A DNA stretch of 64,000 bases from Inia geoffrensis (lineage: Eukaryota; Chordata; Mammalia; Artiodactyla; Iniidae): assembly GCA_036417435.1 (NCBI GenBank), contig CM070901.1, positions 69,426,501 to 69,490,500 on the forward strand. Direction: 5' to 3'. Each line of letters opens with the position of its first letter. Position 1 is the stretch's first letter. Below the pieces are notes generated by a model. That model searched no databases and was not told the DNA's origin. It saw only the letters and a list, made by a program, of their open reading frames with translations. Positions 37,154-48,784 of this stretch are shown here, piece by piece. The translations under genes were made by a program, and so were the position numbers.

Positions 37154-37369
37154 GGGCTTCCCTGGTGGCACAGTGGTTGAGAGTCCGCCTGCCAATACAG
37201 GGGACATGGGTTCGTGCCCTGGTCCGGGAAGATCCCACATGCTGCAGAGCAGCTGGGCCCGTGAGCCATGGCCGCTAGGCCTGCATGTCCGGAGCCTGTG
37301 CTCCGCGACGGGAGAGGCCACAACAGTGAGAGGCCTGCGTACTGCAAAACAAAACAAAACAAAACAAAA
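37154..37369 (+). mobile_element. CHR-type SINE with perfect TSD, plus strand
   Basis: Short CHR form starting 'gggcttccctggtggcacag', with a well-kept B-box region 'gggttcgtgccctggtccgg' and an (AAAAC)n tail. A perfect target duplication 'aaactactaggta' ends at 37,153 on the left and spans 37,370-37,382 on the right. The good state of sequence and duplication suggests a fairly young insertion. Confidence 0.96.
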
Positions 37370-37912
37370 AAACTACTAGGTATATGAAGAAGCAGGAAAT
37401 GTCACTTATAGTCAGAAGAAAATGAGAAGAAAGAGATACATACATGAAAGAGGTGATGGAATTAGCAGGCAAGAATGTTAAAACATTTACAGATATTACA
37501 TATATATTCAAGGATTAAAAGAAATCATGAATATAATGAGAAGAAGGAAAGATATAAAATAACAAGTGTGCCTTCTAGACATAAAAGAAACACATTATCT
37601 GCAAAGAACATTTCACTGGATTAGATTCATAGCAGATTAGGAACTGTAGAAGAAAAGATAATTTAACTTGAAGAAAAAGCAATAGAAATTACCCAGAAAG
37701 GAAAACATAAATAAAAGTTTAGAAACACAGTTTCAGGAACCTGTGGAAAAAAATTCAAACAACCTTATATAAAACCAATTAGAATCCCAGAAAGAAAGAA
37801 TAGAGAGTGAGGAGTGCAGTAAAAATATTTGGATAAATAGCAGTACTATTTTAAAATGATAAAAAATTATAAACCCACATAACAATGAAGGTCAATGAAG
37901 TGCAAGTAAGAG

Positions 37913-37915
<3 letters not shown>

Positions 37916-37949
<34 letters not shown>
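37916..37949 (+). repeat. (AC)n microsatellite
   Basis: About 16 pure CA units inside the L1M ORF1-like region. Confidence 0.92.
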
Positions 37950-37952
<3 letters not shown>

Positions 37953-38887
37953 CACATACCAAGACACAGCCAAATCACATTGCTGAAACCAATGAAGAAG
38001 AGGAAAACATCTTAAAAGCAGCAAGAGAAAAATATTATGTATAGAGGAATGTAGAAAAAATTCAGACTTCTTAAAAATGATGCAAGTCAGAAGACAATGG
38101 AACAATATCTTTAACAAGCTAACCAAAAATTCTACAAACTTAAAATTTCATATTCAGAGAAAATAGATGTTTTGAATGTTCATGAAACAGTCACCAAAGT
38201 AGACCATTTTCTGGGCTTTAAAATAAGTCTTAATAAATATAAGTGGATTAAAATTATATATCTTCCACGATCATGATTGAATTAAATTAGAAATTAATAA
38301 CAAATGAATATGGAAGAATCCACAAATATTAAAAAATTAAACAACATACTTTTGAATATCTCATAGGTCAAAGAAGAAATCACAGGGGTAATTGGGACAT
38401 ATCTTAAACTGAATGAAAATGCAAGATATAAAAACTTGTGTGATAGAACTAAAGCAGTTCTTAGAGTTTTATAGCTTTGAATGCTTATATTGGTAAAGAA
38501 GAAAGGTCCAGATTCAATGATCAGAGCTTCCACTTTAAGAAGGTTAAAAGGGAAGAGGAAATTAAAACCAAATTGAAAAGAAGAAAATAAATAATAAAGA
38601 TGAAAACCGAAATGAATTAAATAGAAAACAAAATAAAATAAATGAAACCAAAAGCTTTTTAAAAAATAAACAAATTTGATAAACTTCTCGTCAGACTAAC
38701 CAAGAAAAAAATGTCATAATTAAAGAGGGTACATTACTACAGATCCTGTATGTATTAAAAGGTTAAGAAAGGAAGATTATGAGAAACTTTGTGTAAATCA
38801 CTTCAACCACTTACATGAAGTTGATAAAGTCAAAGTCACAGATGATCAAATTTGACCCAAGAAAAAATAGAAAATATGAGTGGTCCT

Positions 38888-39323
38888 GCTTTCTCAGCAG
38901 GCCCCATGCAGCGCCTGTGCACTCAGTGACCTTTCCAAGTTGTCTGTTGTAAGTTAGAGTGGCCTGAGACGCTGATCCTGTGCCCAAGATGCTTCAAAGC
39001 CTTATTAAGAACATTTGGATCCCCATGGTGCCCTACTATACCCAAGTTTACCAGGAGATTTGGGTAGGAATAGGGTTGATGGGCTTCATCTTTTATAAAA
39101 TCAGGAGTGCTGATAAAAGAAGTAAAGCCTTGAAAACTTCTGGTCCTGTGCCTGCTTATGGTCATCATTAACCAGCTTTCTTTGAATGGGATGTCGGTCT
39201 GGCTATGTTGTAGGCAGGACACAAACATGGGACATCATGTTGACTTGTAGCAGTGTTGCTGCCCTTGTGCATGAATAAATGTACCTGTGAGACCCCCCCC
39301 CAAAAAAAAAAAGAAAAGAAAAG
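38888..39323 (+). pseudogene. ATP5MJ: Processed retrocopy of ATP5MJ mRNA
   Basis: The insert is an intronless copy of the mRNA for the 6.8-kDa mitochondrial proteolipid (ATP5MJ, formerly MP68/C14orf2): about 100 nt of 5' UTR, a 60-codon frame, a 3' UTR with AATAAA at 39,274-39,279, then C-rich and A-rich tail DNA. A perfect 16-bp direct repeat 'aaatatgagtggtcct' flanks it (38,872-38,887 and 39,324-39,339). The upstream site is A-rich, as expected for L1 endonuclease cutting. It sits inside an old L1M in the same orientation. It has no obvious promoter of its own. Confidence 0.95.
38989..39171 (+). CDS. ATP5MJ: Open 60-aa ATP5MJ-like frame in the retrocopy
   Basis: The parent protein is a small subunit of mitochondrial F1Fo-ATP synthase in the inner membrane, near the Fo proton channel and dimer interface. 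The frame opens '[12 protein letters not shown]', has the '[12 protein letters not shown]' stretch, one hydrophobic segment at about residues 24-36, then the basic '[14 protein letters not shown]' and a 'GHH' end. At 60 residues it equals the usual length in cetartiodactyls (58 in human). The ATG at 38,989 is chosen because it matches the family start; the three upstream in-frame codons begin with GTG. One notable change is Val where the family has Lys in 'IPMKPYY'. Whether it is transcribed is unknown. Most such copies are silent, so an open frame may only mean a recent origin. Confidence 0.7.
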   Translation: MLQSLIKNIWIPMVPYYTQVYQEIWVGIGLMGFIFYKIRSADKRSKALKTSGPVPAYGHH

Positions 39324-40079
39324 AAATATGAGTGGTCCTATTTTTATTAAATATATTAAATTAAATTTGATTTTCTCACAAAGAATATTCAAGGCTTCAA
39401 TGGCATCACTGGTAAATTCTATCAAAGATTTACAGAACTTGTACAGATACTTCACAAACTTCCAGATTAGAGAGGAAATGAGAGTGTTTTTCACTTTATG
39501 AGGCCAGCTTCATTCAAATTCAAAACCAGACGGTCTTTACACATAACACAAATAAAAAGATAATGAAAGAAAAATATCCCTCATAAACATACTTGCAAAA
39601 ATTGTTAAGAAAATGCTAGTAAATAAAATCTAACTATGTAAATGGATCATGCACCATGAACAAGCAGGTTTACTTTTGGTAATAAAAATGGTTTTAACAT
39701 TTGAAAATCAATCAATGAAATTCACCATATTCATAATAAAGGAAAAAAGTCATACATGATTGACTTGATTGATTCAGAAAAAAATTAGATAATGTTTAGA
39801 CTCCATTCATGAAAAAAATCTTGATAGTGTAGCAATTGAAGGGAATTTTCATAGCTGACTGATATTACTGTAATTAATGGTGAAAGACAATGTTTTATCT
39901 CTTAGAATAAGAGTAATGCAAAGGTACATTTTATTACTTATATTCAATATTGTCCTGTTTCTGACTAGGACAACAAAGTAAGGAAAAGGAATTAAAGGCA
40001 TTTTAAAAAGGCATTAAAATTGTAAAGGAATAAATATAAATTGTCTTTATTCACATGTCTGTTTTTGTTTATAGAAAAA

Positions 40080-40120
40080 TTCTACAGCCATACCACTCTG
40101 AATGTGCCTGATCTCATCTG
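40080..40120 (+). pseudogene. 5S rRNA fragment, tailless retro-insertion
   Basis: The text from 'tctacagccataccactctg' to 'gatctcatctg' matches about the first 40 nt of vertebrate 5S rRNA with a handful of transitions, several at CpG positions. It stops abruptly, with no A-tail. A perfect 14-bp direct repeat 'tgtttatagaaaaa' lies on both sides (40,066-40,079 and 40,119-40,132), overlapping the last two bases. It matches the described class of tailless retropseudogenes from 3'-truncated structural RNAs. It is too short to yield a 5S rRNA. Confidence 0.88.
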
Positions 40121-40739
40121 TTTATAGAAAAAGCCCAAGAAATTAATAGAAAATGTACTAGAATTAAAAAGTAAATTTAACAATTTTCAGAATACCATAC
40201 CAACATATACAAATATATTGTATTCTAAATAATAGCAAAAATTAGAAAACAATTTAAATATCATTAAATGTCATTAAAAATAATAGTGATAACTTTTATA
40301 AATATGTGAAGACGTCTGCACAGAAAATTATACATTATTGCTGAGAGAAATTAAAGAAAGCATGAATAAGTAAAGATATGTATTATGCACATGGATTGGA
40401 AGTTTAGTATTGTTAACATGTCAATTCCCCCTAAGTTAGTGTATAAATTCAAACAATCTCAACCAAAATACCTGCAGGCTTTGTAAAATAGAAGTTGACA
40501 AGTCAGTTTAAAATTTATATGTACATGCAAAAGACCTAGAACAGCCAAAACAATTTTTATAAAGAAGAAAGGAGAATAAAAAGGTTTACGATAAATCTAC
40601 ATTAAACTAAATGCCATGGTTATGGAATAATAAAATACATATGAATTGTTGTAACAGAATGGAGAATATAGAATTATTAGATCTGTGGATATAAACTACT
40701 TTTCAACAATAAAGCTGAAGTATTTCAGTACAAAATGAT

Positions 40740-40872
40740 GATTTTAAATATTTTACATTGGGTTATCTTTTTATTTTTGAGTTGTAAGAGTTCTTTATAT
40801 ATTTTGGGTACTAGACCCTTATCAGATATGATTTGAAAATAATTTTTTCCCTTCTGTAGGTTGTCTTTTTTT
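40740..40872 (-). mobile_element. Older L1 fragment, minus strand
   Basis: 'gagttgtaagagttctttat' and 'ctagacccttatcagatatg' are the ORF2 C-terminal region of an old L1 read on the minus strand. It is cut at 40,873 by the next, younger L1. Confidence 0.75.
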
Positions 40873-43800
40873 AAATTAAATTTAATTTAATTTTTTAAAC
40901 GTCTTTATTGGAGTATAATTACTTTACACTGTTGTGTTAGTTTCTATTGTATAACAAATTGAATCAGTTATATGTATACATATATCTCCATATCCCCTGC
41001 CTGTTGTGTCTCCCTTCCGCCCTCCCTATCCCACCTTTCTAGGTGATCACAAAGCACCGAGCTGATCTCCCTGTGCTATGCGGATGCTTCCCACTAGCTA
41101 GCTATTTTACATTTGGTAGTGTATAAAGGTCATTGCTACTCTTTCACTTCGTTCCAGCTTCCCCTTCCCCATGTCCTCAAGTTCATTCACTACCTCTGTG
41201 TCTTTATTCCTGTCCTGCCTCTAGGTTCATAAGAACCATTTTTTTTTTTTAAGATTTCATATATATGTGTTAACATACAGCATTTGTTTTTCTCTCCCTG
41301 ACTTATTTCGCTCTGTATGACAGACTCTAGGTCCATCCACCTCACTACAAATAACTCAATTTCGTTTCTTTTTATGGCTGAGTAATATTCCATTCTATAT
41401 ATGTGCCACATCTTCTTTATCCATTCATCCAATGATGGACACTTAGTTTGCTTCCATGTCCTGCCTGTTGTAAATAGAGCTGCAATGAACATTGTGGTAC
41501 ATGTCTCTTTTTGAATTATGGGTTTTTTTAGGTATATACCCAGCAGTGGGATTGCTGGGTCATATGATAGTTCTAGTTTTAGTTTTTTAAAGAACCTCCA
41601 TATTGTTCTCCATAGTGTCTGTATCAATTTACATTCCCACCAACAATGCAAGAGGATTCCCTTTTCTCCACACCCTCTCCAGCATTTATTGTTTGTAGAT
41701 TTTTTAACGATGGCCATTCTGACTGGTGTGAGGCGATACCTCATTCTGGTTTTGATTTGCATTTCTCTAACGATTAGTGATGTTGAGCACCCTTTCATGT
41801 GTTTGTTGGCAATCTGTACATCTCCTTTGGAGCAATGTCTATTTAGGTCTTCTGCCCATTTTTGGATTGGGTTGTTTGTTTTTTTTGATATTGAGCTGCA
41901 TGAGCTGCTTGTATGTTTTGGAGATTAAATCTTTATCAGTTACTTTGTTTGCAAATATTTTCTCCCATTCTGAGGGTTGTCTTTTGGTCTTGTTTATGGT
42001 TTCCTTTGCTGTGCAAAAGCTTTGAAGTATCATTAGGTCACATTTGTTTATTTTTGTTTTTTTCTCCATTGTCTCTAGGAGGTGGGTCAAAAAGGATCTT
42101 GCTGTGATTTATGTCAAAGAGTGTTCTGCCAGTGTTTTCCTCTAAGAGTTTTATAGTGTCTGGTCTTACATTTAGGTCTTTAATCCATTTTGAGTTTATT
42201 TTTGTGTATGGTGTTAAAAAGTGTTCTAACTTCATTCTTTTAGATGTAGCTGTCCAGTTTTCCCAGCACCACTTATTGAAGAGGCTGTCTTTTCTCCATT
42301 GTATATGCTTGCCTCCTTTATCAAAATAAGGTGACCATGTGTGCATGGGTTTATCTCTGGGCTTTCTGTCCTGTTCTATTGATCTGTATTTCTGTTTTTG
42401 TGCCAGTTCCATACTGTCCTGATTACTGTAGCTTTGTAGTATAGCCTGAAGTCAGGGAGCCTGATTATTCCAGCTCCATTTTTCGTTCTCAAGATTGCTT
42501 TGGCTATATGGGGTCTTTTGTGTTTCCATGCAAATTGTGAAATTTTTTGTTCTAGTTCTGTGAAAAATGCCATTGATAGCTTGATAGGGATTGCATTGAA
42601 TCTGTGGATTGCTTTGGGTAGTAGAGTCATTTTCACAATGTTGATTCTCCAATCCAAGAACATGGTATATCTCTCCATCTATTTGTATCATCTTTAATTT
42701 CTTTCATCAGTGTCTTATAGTTTTCTGCATACAGGTCTTTTGTCTCCTTAGGAAGGTTTATTCCTAGGTATTTTATTCTTTTTGTTGCAGTGGTAAATGG
42801 GATTGTTTCCTTAATTTCTCTTTCAGATTTTTTGTTGTTAGTGTATAGAAATGCAAGTGATTTCCGTGCATTAATTTTGTATTCTACTACTTTACCAAAT
42901 TCATTGATTAACTCTAGTAGTTTTCTGGTATCATCTTTGGGATTCTCTGTGTATGGTATCATGTCATCTGCAGACAGTGACAGTTTCAGTTCTTCTTTTT
43001 GGTTTTGGATTCCTTTTATTTCATTTCTTCTCTGATTGCTGTGGCTAAAACTTCAAAACTATGTTGAATAATGGTGGTGAGAATGGGCAAGCTTGTCTTG
43101 TTCCTGATCTTAGAGGAAACGTTTTAAGTTTTTCACCATTGAGAACAGTGTTGGCTGTGGGTTTGTCATTTATGGCTTTATTATGTTGAGTTAGGATCCC
43201 TATGTGTCCACTTTCTGGAGAGTTTTTATCATAAATGGGTGTTGAATTTTGTCAAAAGCTTTTTCTGCATGTATTGATATTATTATATGGTTTTTATCCT
43301 TCAGTTTGTTAATATGGTGTGTCACATTGATTTATTTACATATACTGAAGAATCCTTGCTTTTTGGGATAAACCTCACTTGATCATGGTGTATGGTCCTT
43401 TTAATGTGCTGCTGGATTCTGTTTGCTAGTATTGTGTTGAGTATTTTTTCATCAATGTCATGAGTGCTATTGGTCTGTAGTTTTCATTTTTTGTGACATC
43501 TTTCTCTGGTTTTAATATCAGGGTGATGGCGGCCTTGTAGAATGAGTTTGGGAGTGTTCCTCCCTCTGCTATATTTTGGAAGAGTTTGAGAACGTTAGCT
43601 GTTAGCTCTTCTCTAAATGTTTGATAGAATTCAGTTGCAAAGCCATCTGGTCCTGGACTTTTGTTTGTTGGAATATTTTTAATCATAGTTTGAATTTCAG
43701 TGCTTGTGATTGGTCTGTTCATATTTTCTGTTTCTTCATGGTTCAGTCTTGGAAGTTTGTACTTCTCTAAGAATTTGTCCATTTCTTCCAGGTTGTCCAT

Positions 43801-44556
43801 CTTTTTGGCATATAGTTGCTTGTAGTAATCTCTCATGATCCTTTGTATTTCTGCAGTGTCAATTGTTACTTCTCCTTTTTCATTTCTAGTTCTGTTGATT
43901 TGAGTCTTCTCCCCTTTTTTTCCCGATGAGTCTGGCTAATTGTTTATCAATTTTGTTTATCTTCTCACAGAACCAGGTGTTAGTTTTATTGATCTTTGCT
44001 ATTGTTTCCTTCATTTCTGTTTCATTTATTTCTGATTTGATCTTTATGATTTCTTTCCTTCTGCTAACTTTGGGGTTTTCTTGTTCTTCTTTCTCTAATT
44101 GCTTTAGGTGTATGGTTAGGTTTTTTATTTGAAATTTTTCTTGCTTCTTAAGGTAGAATTATATTGCTATAAACTTCCCTCTTGGAACTTCTTTTGCTGC
44201 ATCCCATATGTTTTGGGTCATCGTGTTTTCATTGTCATTTGTTTCTAGGTACTTTTTGATTTCCTCTTTGATTTCTTCAATGATCTCTTGGTTAATTAGT
44301 AGCGTATTGTTTAGCCTTCATGTGTTTTTATGTTTTACAGTTTTTTCCTGTAATTGATATCTAGTCTCATAGTGTTTTGTTCAGAAAAGATACTTGATAA
44401 GGTTTCAATTTTCTTAAATTTACCAAGGCTTGATTTGTGACCCAGTATGATCTATACTTGCAAATGTTCCATGAGCACTTGAGAAGAAAGTGTATTCTGT
44501 TTTTGGATGGAATGTCCTATAAATATCAATGAAGTCTATCTGGTTTAATGTGTCTT
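40873..44556 (-). mobile_element. 5'-truncated LINE-1 (copy E), minus strand
   Basis: Minus-strand L1 with its A-tail at 40,873-40,895, a 3' UTR, and ORF2 down to the region between endonuclease and RT. ORF2 is broken into pieces: a C-terminal part with the zinc-knuckle-like '[18 protein letters not shown]' (41,190-41,798), parts at 41,839-42,090, 42,038-42,412 and 42,376-42,678, and an RT N-terminal part with '[15 protein letters not shown]' (43,426-43,836). The element stops at about 44,556, where the tail of the next L1 begins. It has more lesions than that neighbour, so it is probably older. Confidence 0.92.
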
Positions 44557-44944
44557 TTATTTTTATTTATTTATTTTTTTAACATCTTTATTGCGGTAAA
44601 ATTGCTCTACAATGGTGTGTCAGTTTCTACTTTATAACAAAGTGAATCAGTTATATATATACTGATGTTCACATATTTCTTCCATTTTGCGTCTCCCTAC
44701 TTCCCTTCCTCCCTATCCCACCCCTCCAGGCAGTCACAAAGCACCGAGCTGATATCCCTGTGCCAAGCGGCTGCTTCCCACTAGCTGTCTACCTTACGTT
44801 TGTTAGTATATATATGTCCATGCCCCTCCCTCGCCCTCTCATAGCTCATCCCTCCCCCTCCCCATATCCTCAAGTCCGTTCTCCAGTAGGTCTGTGTCTT
44901 TATTCCTGTATTACCCCTAGGTTCTTCATAACATTTTTTTCCCC

Positions 44945-45346
44945 TTAAATTCCATATATATGTGTTAACATACGGTATTTGTCTTTCTCTTTCTGACTTA
45001 CTTCACTCTGTATGACAGGCTCGAGGTCTATCAACCTCATTACAAATAGCTCAATTTCATTTCTTTTTAACGCTGAGTAATATTCCATTGTGTATATGTG
45101 CCACATCTTCTTTATCCATTCATCTGACGATGGGCACTTAGGTTGTTTCCATCTCCGGGCTATTGTAAATAGAGCTGCAATGAACATTTTGGTACATGCC
45201 TCTTTTTGAATTTTGGTTTTCTCAGGGTATATACCCCATAGTGGGATTGCTGGGTCATATGGTAGTTCTATTTGTAGTTTTTTAAGGAACCTCCATACTG
45301 TTCTCCATAGTGGCTGAACCAATTCACATTCCCACCAGCAGTGCAA
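44945..45346 (-). pseudogene. L1 copy F ORF2, C-terminal piece
   Basis: A 133-codon frame starting '[20 protein letters not shown]', the end of the Cys/His-rich C-terminal domain of L1 ORF2p, followed by the usual 'PAIPLWGIYPEK' and '[15 protein letters not shown]' text. It is separated from the RT piece by stops in the 45,347-45,533 interval. Confidence 0.9.
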
Positions 45347-45754
45347 GAGGGTTCCCTTTTGTCCACACCCTCTCCAGCATTAATTGTTTCTAGATTTTTT
45401 GATGATGGCCATTCTAACTGGTGTGAGATGATATCTCATTGTAGTTTTGATTTACATTTCTCTAATGATTAATGATGTTGAGCATTCTTTCATGTGTTTG
45501 TTGGCAGTCTGCATATCTTCTTTGGAGAAATGTCTATTTAGGTCTTCTGCCCATTTTTGGATTGGGTTGTTTGTTTTTTTTGCTATTGAGCTGCATGAGC
45601 TGCTTGTAAATTTTGGAGATTAATCCTTTGTCAGTTGCTTCATTTGCAAATATTTTCTCCCATTCTGAGGGTTGTCTTTTAGCCTTGTTTATGGATTCCT
45701 TTGCTGTGCAAAAGCTTTGAAGTTTCATTAGTTCCCATTTGTTTATTTTTGTTT

Positions 45755-47539
45755 TTATTTCCATTTCTCTAGGAGGTGGGTCAAAAAGGATCTTGCTGTG
45801 ATTATGTCATAGAGTGTTCTGCCTATGTTTTCCTCTAAGAGTCTGATAGTTTCTGGCCTTACATTTAGGTCTTTAATCCATTTTGAGCTTATTTTTGTGT
45901 ATGGTGTTAGGGAGTGATCTAAGTTCATACTTTTACATGTGGCTGTCCAGTTTTCCCAGCAGCACTTATTGAAGAGGCTGTCCTTTCTCCACTGTATATT
46001 CCTGCCACCTTTATCAAAGATAAGGTGTCCATATGTGCGTGGGTTTATCTCTAGACTTTCTATTCTGTTCCATTGATCAATCGTTCTGTTTTTGTGCCAG
46101 TACCATACTGTCTTGATTACTGTAGCTTTGTAGTATAGTCTGAAGTCAGGGAGCCTGATTCCTCCAGCTCCGTTTTTCGTTCTCAAGATTGCTTTAGCTA
46201 TTCGGGGTCTTTTGTGTTTCCATACAAATTGTGAAATTTTTTGTCCTAGTTCTGTGAAAAATGCCAGTGGTAGTTTGATAGGGATTGCATTGAATCTATA
46301 GATTGCTTTGGGTAGTAGAGTCATTTTCACAAGGTTGATTCTTCCAATCCAAGGACATGGTATATCTCTCCATCTGTTTGTATCATCTTTAATTTCTTTC
46401 ATCAGTGTCTTATAAATTTCTGCATACAGGCCTTTTGTCTCCCTAGGTAGGTTTATTCCTAGGTATTTTATTATTTTTGTTGCAATGGTAAATGGCAGTG
46501 CTTTCTTGATTTCACTTTCAGATTTTTCATCACTAGTATATAGGAATGACAGAGATTTCTGTGCATTAATTTTATATCCTGCTACTTTACCAAATTCATT
46601 GATTAGCTCTAGTCGTTTTCTGGTAGCATCTTTAGGATTCTCTATGTATAGTATCATGTCATCTGCAAACAGTGACAGCTTTACTTCTTTTCCAATTTGG
46701 ATTCCTCTTATTTCCTTTTCTTCTCTGATTGCTGTGGCTAAACCTTCCAAAACAATGTTGAATAAGTGTGGTGAGAGTGGGCAACCTTGTCTTGTTCTTG
46801 ATCTTAGTGGAAATGCTTTCAGTTTTTCACCATTGAGGATGATGTTGGCTGTGGGCTTGTCATATATGGCCTTTATTATGTTCAGGAAAGTTCCCTCTAT
46901 GCCTACTTTCTGTAGGGTTTTTATCATAAATGGGTGTTGAATTTTGTCAAAAGCTTTCTCTGCATCTGTTGAGATGATCATATGGTTTTTCTCCTTCAAT
47001 TTGTTAATATGGTTTATCACATTGATAGATTTGCATATATTGAAGAATCCTTGCATTCCTGGAATAAACCCCACTTGATCATGGTGTATGATCCTTTTAA
47101 TGTGCTGCTGGATTCTGTTTGCTAGTATTTTGTTGAGGATTTTTGCATCTATGTTCATCAGTGATATTGGCCTGTAGTTTTCTTTCTCTGTGACATCCTT
47201 GTCTGGTTTTGGTATCAAGGTGATGGTGGCCTCGTAGAAGGAATTGGGGAGTGTTCCTCCCTCTGCTATGTTTTGGAAGAATTTGAGAAGGATAGGTGTT
47301 AGCTCTTCTCTAAATGCTTGATAGAATTTGGCTGTGAAGCCATCTGGTCCTGGACTTTTGTTTGTTGGAAGGTTTTTAATCACAGTTTCAATTTCAGTGT
47401 TTGTGATTGGTCTGTTCATATTTTCTATTTCTTCCTGATTCAGTCTTGGTAGCTTGCGCATTTCTAAGAATGTGTCCATTTCTTCCACATGGTCCATTTT
47501 ATTGGCATAGAGTTGCTTGTAGTAATCTTTCATGATCAT
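45755..47539 (-). pseudogene. L1 copy F ORF2, reverse transcriptase piece (594 codons)
   Basis: This is the longest open frame in the window. In intact L1, ORF2p nicks DNA and copies L1 (and by hijacking, SINE and mRNA) RNA at the nick. Visible landmarks: '[17 protein letters not shown]' near residue 62, '[19 protein letters not shown]' of the finger region, the '[13 protein letters not shown]' aspartate motif A, '[18 protein letters not shown]' motif B, and the catalytic '[13 protein letters not shown]' motif C. All catalytic aspartates are present. The frame continues into the thumb and ends where the C-terminal domain should follow in another frame (45,534-45,764 overlaps it). The endonuclease lies upstream in a separate frame. 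Confidence 0.93.
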
Positions 47540-47853
47540 TTTTATTTCTGCAGTGTCAGTTGTTACTTCTCCTTTTTCATTTCTAATTCTATTGATTTGA
47601 GTCTTCTCCCTTTTTTCTTGATGAGTCTGGCTAACGGTTTATCTATTTTGTTTATCTTCTCAAAGAACCAGCTTTTAGTTTTATTGATCTTTGCTATTGT
47701 TTCTTTCATTTCTTTTTCTTTTATTTTTGATCTGATCTTTATGATTTCTTTCCTTCTGCTAAATTTGGGGTTTTTTTGTTCTTCTTTCTCTAATTGCTTT
47801 AGGTGTAAGCTTAGGTTGTTTATTCGAGATGTTTCCTGCTTCTTAAGGTGGGC

Positions 47854-48066
47854 TTATATTGCTATAAACTTCCCTCTTAGAACTGCTTTTGCTGCATCCT
47901 GTAGGTTTTGGGTCATTGTGTCTCCATTGTCATTTGTTTCTAGGTATTTTTTATTTTCCTCTTTGATTTCTTCAGTGATCCCTTCATTATTAAGTAGTGT
48001 ATTGTTTAGCCTCCATGTGTTTGTATTTTTTACAGATCTTTTCCTGTAATTGATATCTAGTCTCAT
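47854..48066 (-). pseudogene. L1 copy F ORF2, linker piece between EN and RT
   Basis: A 70-codon frame ('RLDINYRKRSVKNTNTWRLN') is the part of ORF2 just after the endonuclease. It is divided from both neighbours by stops or shifts. Confidence 0.85.
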
Positions 48067-48090
48067 GACATTGTGGTCAGAAAAGATACT

Positions 48091-48759
48091 TCATACAATT
48101 TCAGTTTTCTTAAATTTACCAAGGCTTGATTTGTGACTCAAGATATGATCTATCCTGGAGAATGTTCCATGAGCACTTGAGAAAAATGTGTATTCTGTTG
48201 TTTTTGGATGGAGTGTCCTATAAATATCAATTAAGTCCATCTTGTTTAATGTATCATTTAAAGCTTGTGTTTCCTTATTTGTTTTCATTTTGGATGATCT
48301 GTCCATTGGTGAAAGTGGGGTGTTGAAGTCCCCTACTATGAATGTGTTACTGTCGATTTCCCCTTTTATGGATGTTAGTTTTTGCCTTATGTATTGAGGT
48401 GCTCCTGTGTTAGGTGCATAAATATTTACAATTGTTATATCTTCTTCTTGGATCAATCCTTTGATCATTATGTAGTGTCCTTCTTTGTCTCTTGCAATAG
48501 TTTTTATTTTAAAGTGTATTTTGTCTGATATGAGAATTGCTACTCCAGCTTTCTTTTGGTTTCCATTTCCATGAAATACCTTTTTCCATCCCCTTACTTT
48601 CAGTCTGTATGTGTCTCTAGGTCTGAAGTGGGTCTCTTGTAGACAGCATATATATGGGTCTTGTTTTTGTATCCATTCAGCCAATCTGTGTCTTTTGGTG
48701 GGAGCATTTAGTCCATTTACATTTAAGGTAATTATCGATATGTATGTTCCTATTCCCAT
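48091..48759 (-). pseudogene. L1 copy F ORF2, endonuclease piece (222 codons)
   Basis: An APE-type endonuclease domain that in working L1s makes the first-strand nick at TT/AAAA-like sites. It starts at the natural ORF2 start 'MGIGTYISIITLNVNGLNAP'. Catalytic landmarks are all present: Asn in 'LNVNGLN', Glu in 'CLQETHF', Asp/Asn in 'VGDFNTPLS', and the Asp-His pair in 'FSRIDHILSHKS'. It ends at a stop after 'KFKKTEIV', just before the linker piece. Confidence 0.92.
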
Positions 48760-48784
48760 TTTCTAAATTGTTTTGGGTTCGTTG

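Larger units (their letters stand above)
36860..40735 (+). mobile_element. Ancient, nearly full-span L1M element, plus strand
   Basis: Old L1 text runs in order. 5' UTR-like DNA with 'gctaaaaaatgcagcacacc' lies at 37,085. ORF1-like sequence is at 37,380-38,130 ('ttagaatcccagaaagaaag', 'aaaagcagcaagagaaaaat'). ORF2-like sequence is at 38,200-40,700 ('acaaatttgataaacttctc', 'tcactggtaaattctatcaa', 'ccatggttatggaataataa'). All frames are broken. Nested inside are a CHR SINE, the ATP5MJ retrocopy and a 5S rRNA fragment, each with its own target duplication. Confidence 0.7.

Noticed and set aside
41518..42025. Plus-strand frames of 136 and 82 codons with membrane-like stretches
   Set aside because: They are antisense of the L1 copy E ORF2 C-terminal region.
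46485..46940. 151-codon plus-strand frame
   Set aside because: It is the antisense of the L1 copy F reverse transcriptase region.
47489..48049. 186-codon plus-strand frame rich in Phe, Leu and Ser
   Set aside because: It is the antisense shadow of L1 copy F ORF2. The hydrophobic look comes from reading A-rich L1 coding DNA backwards.
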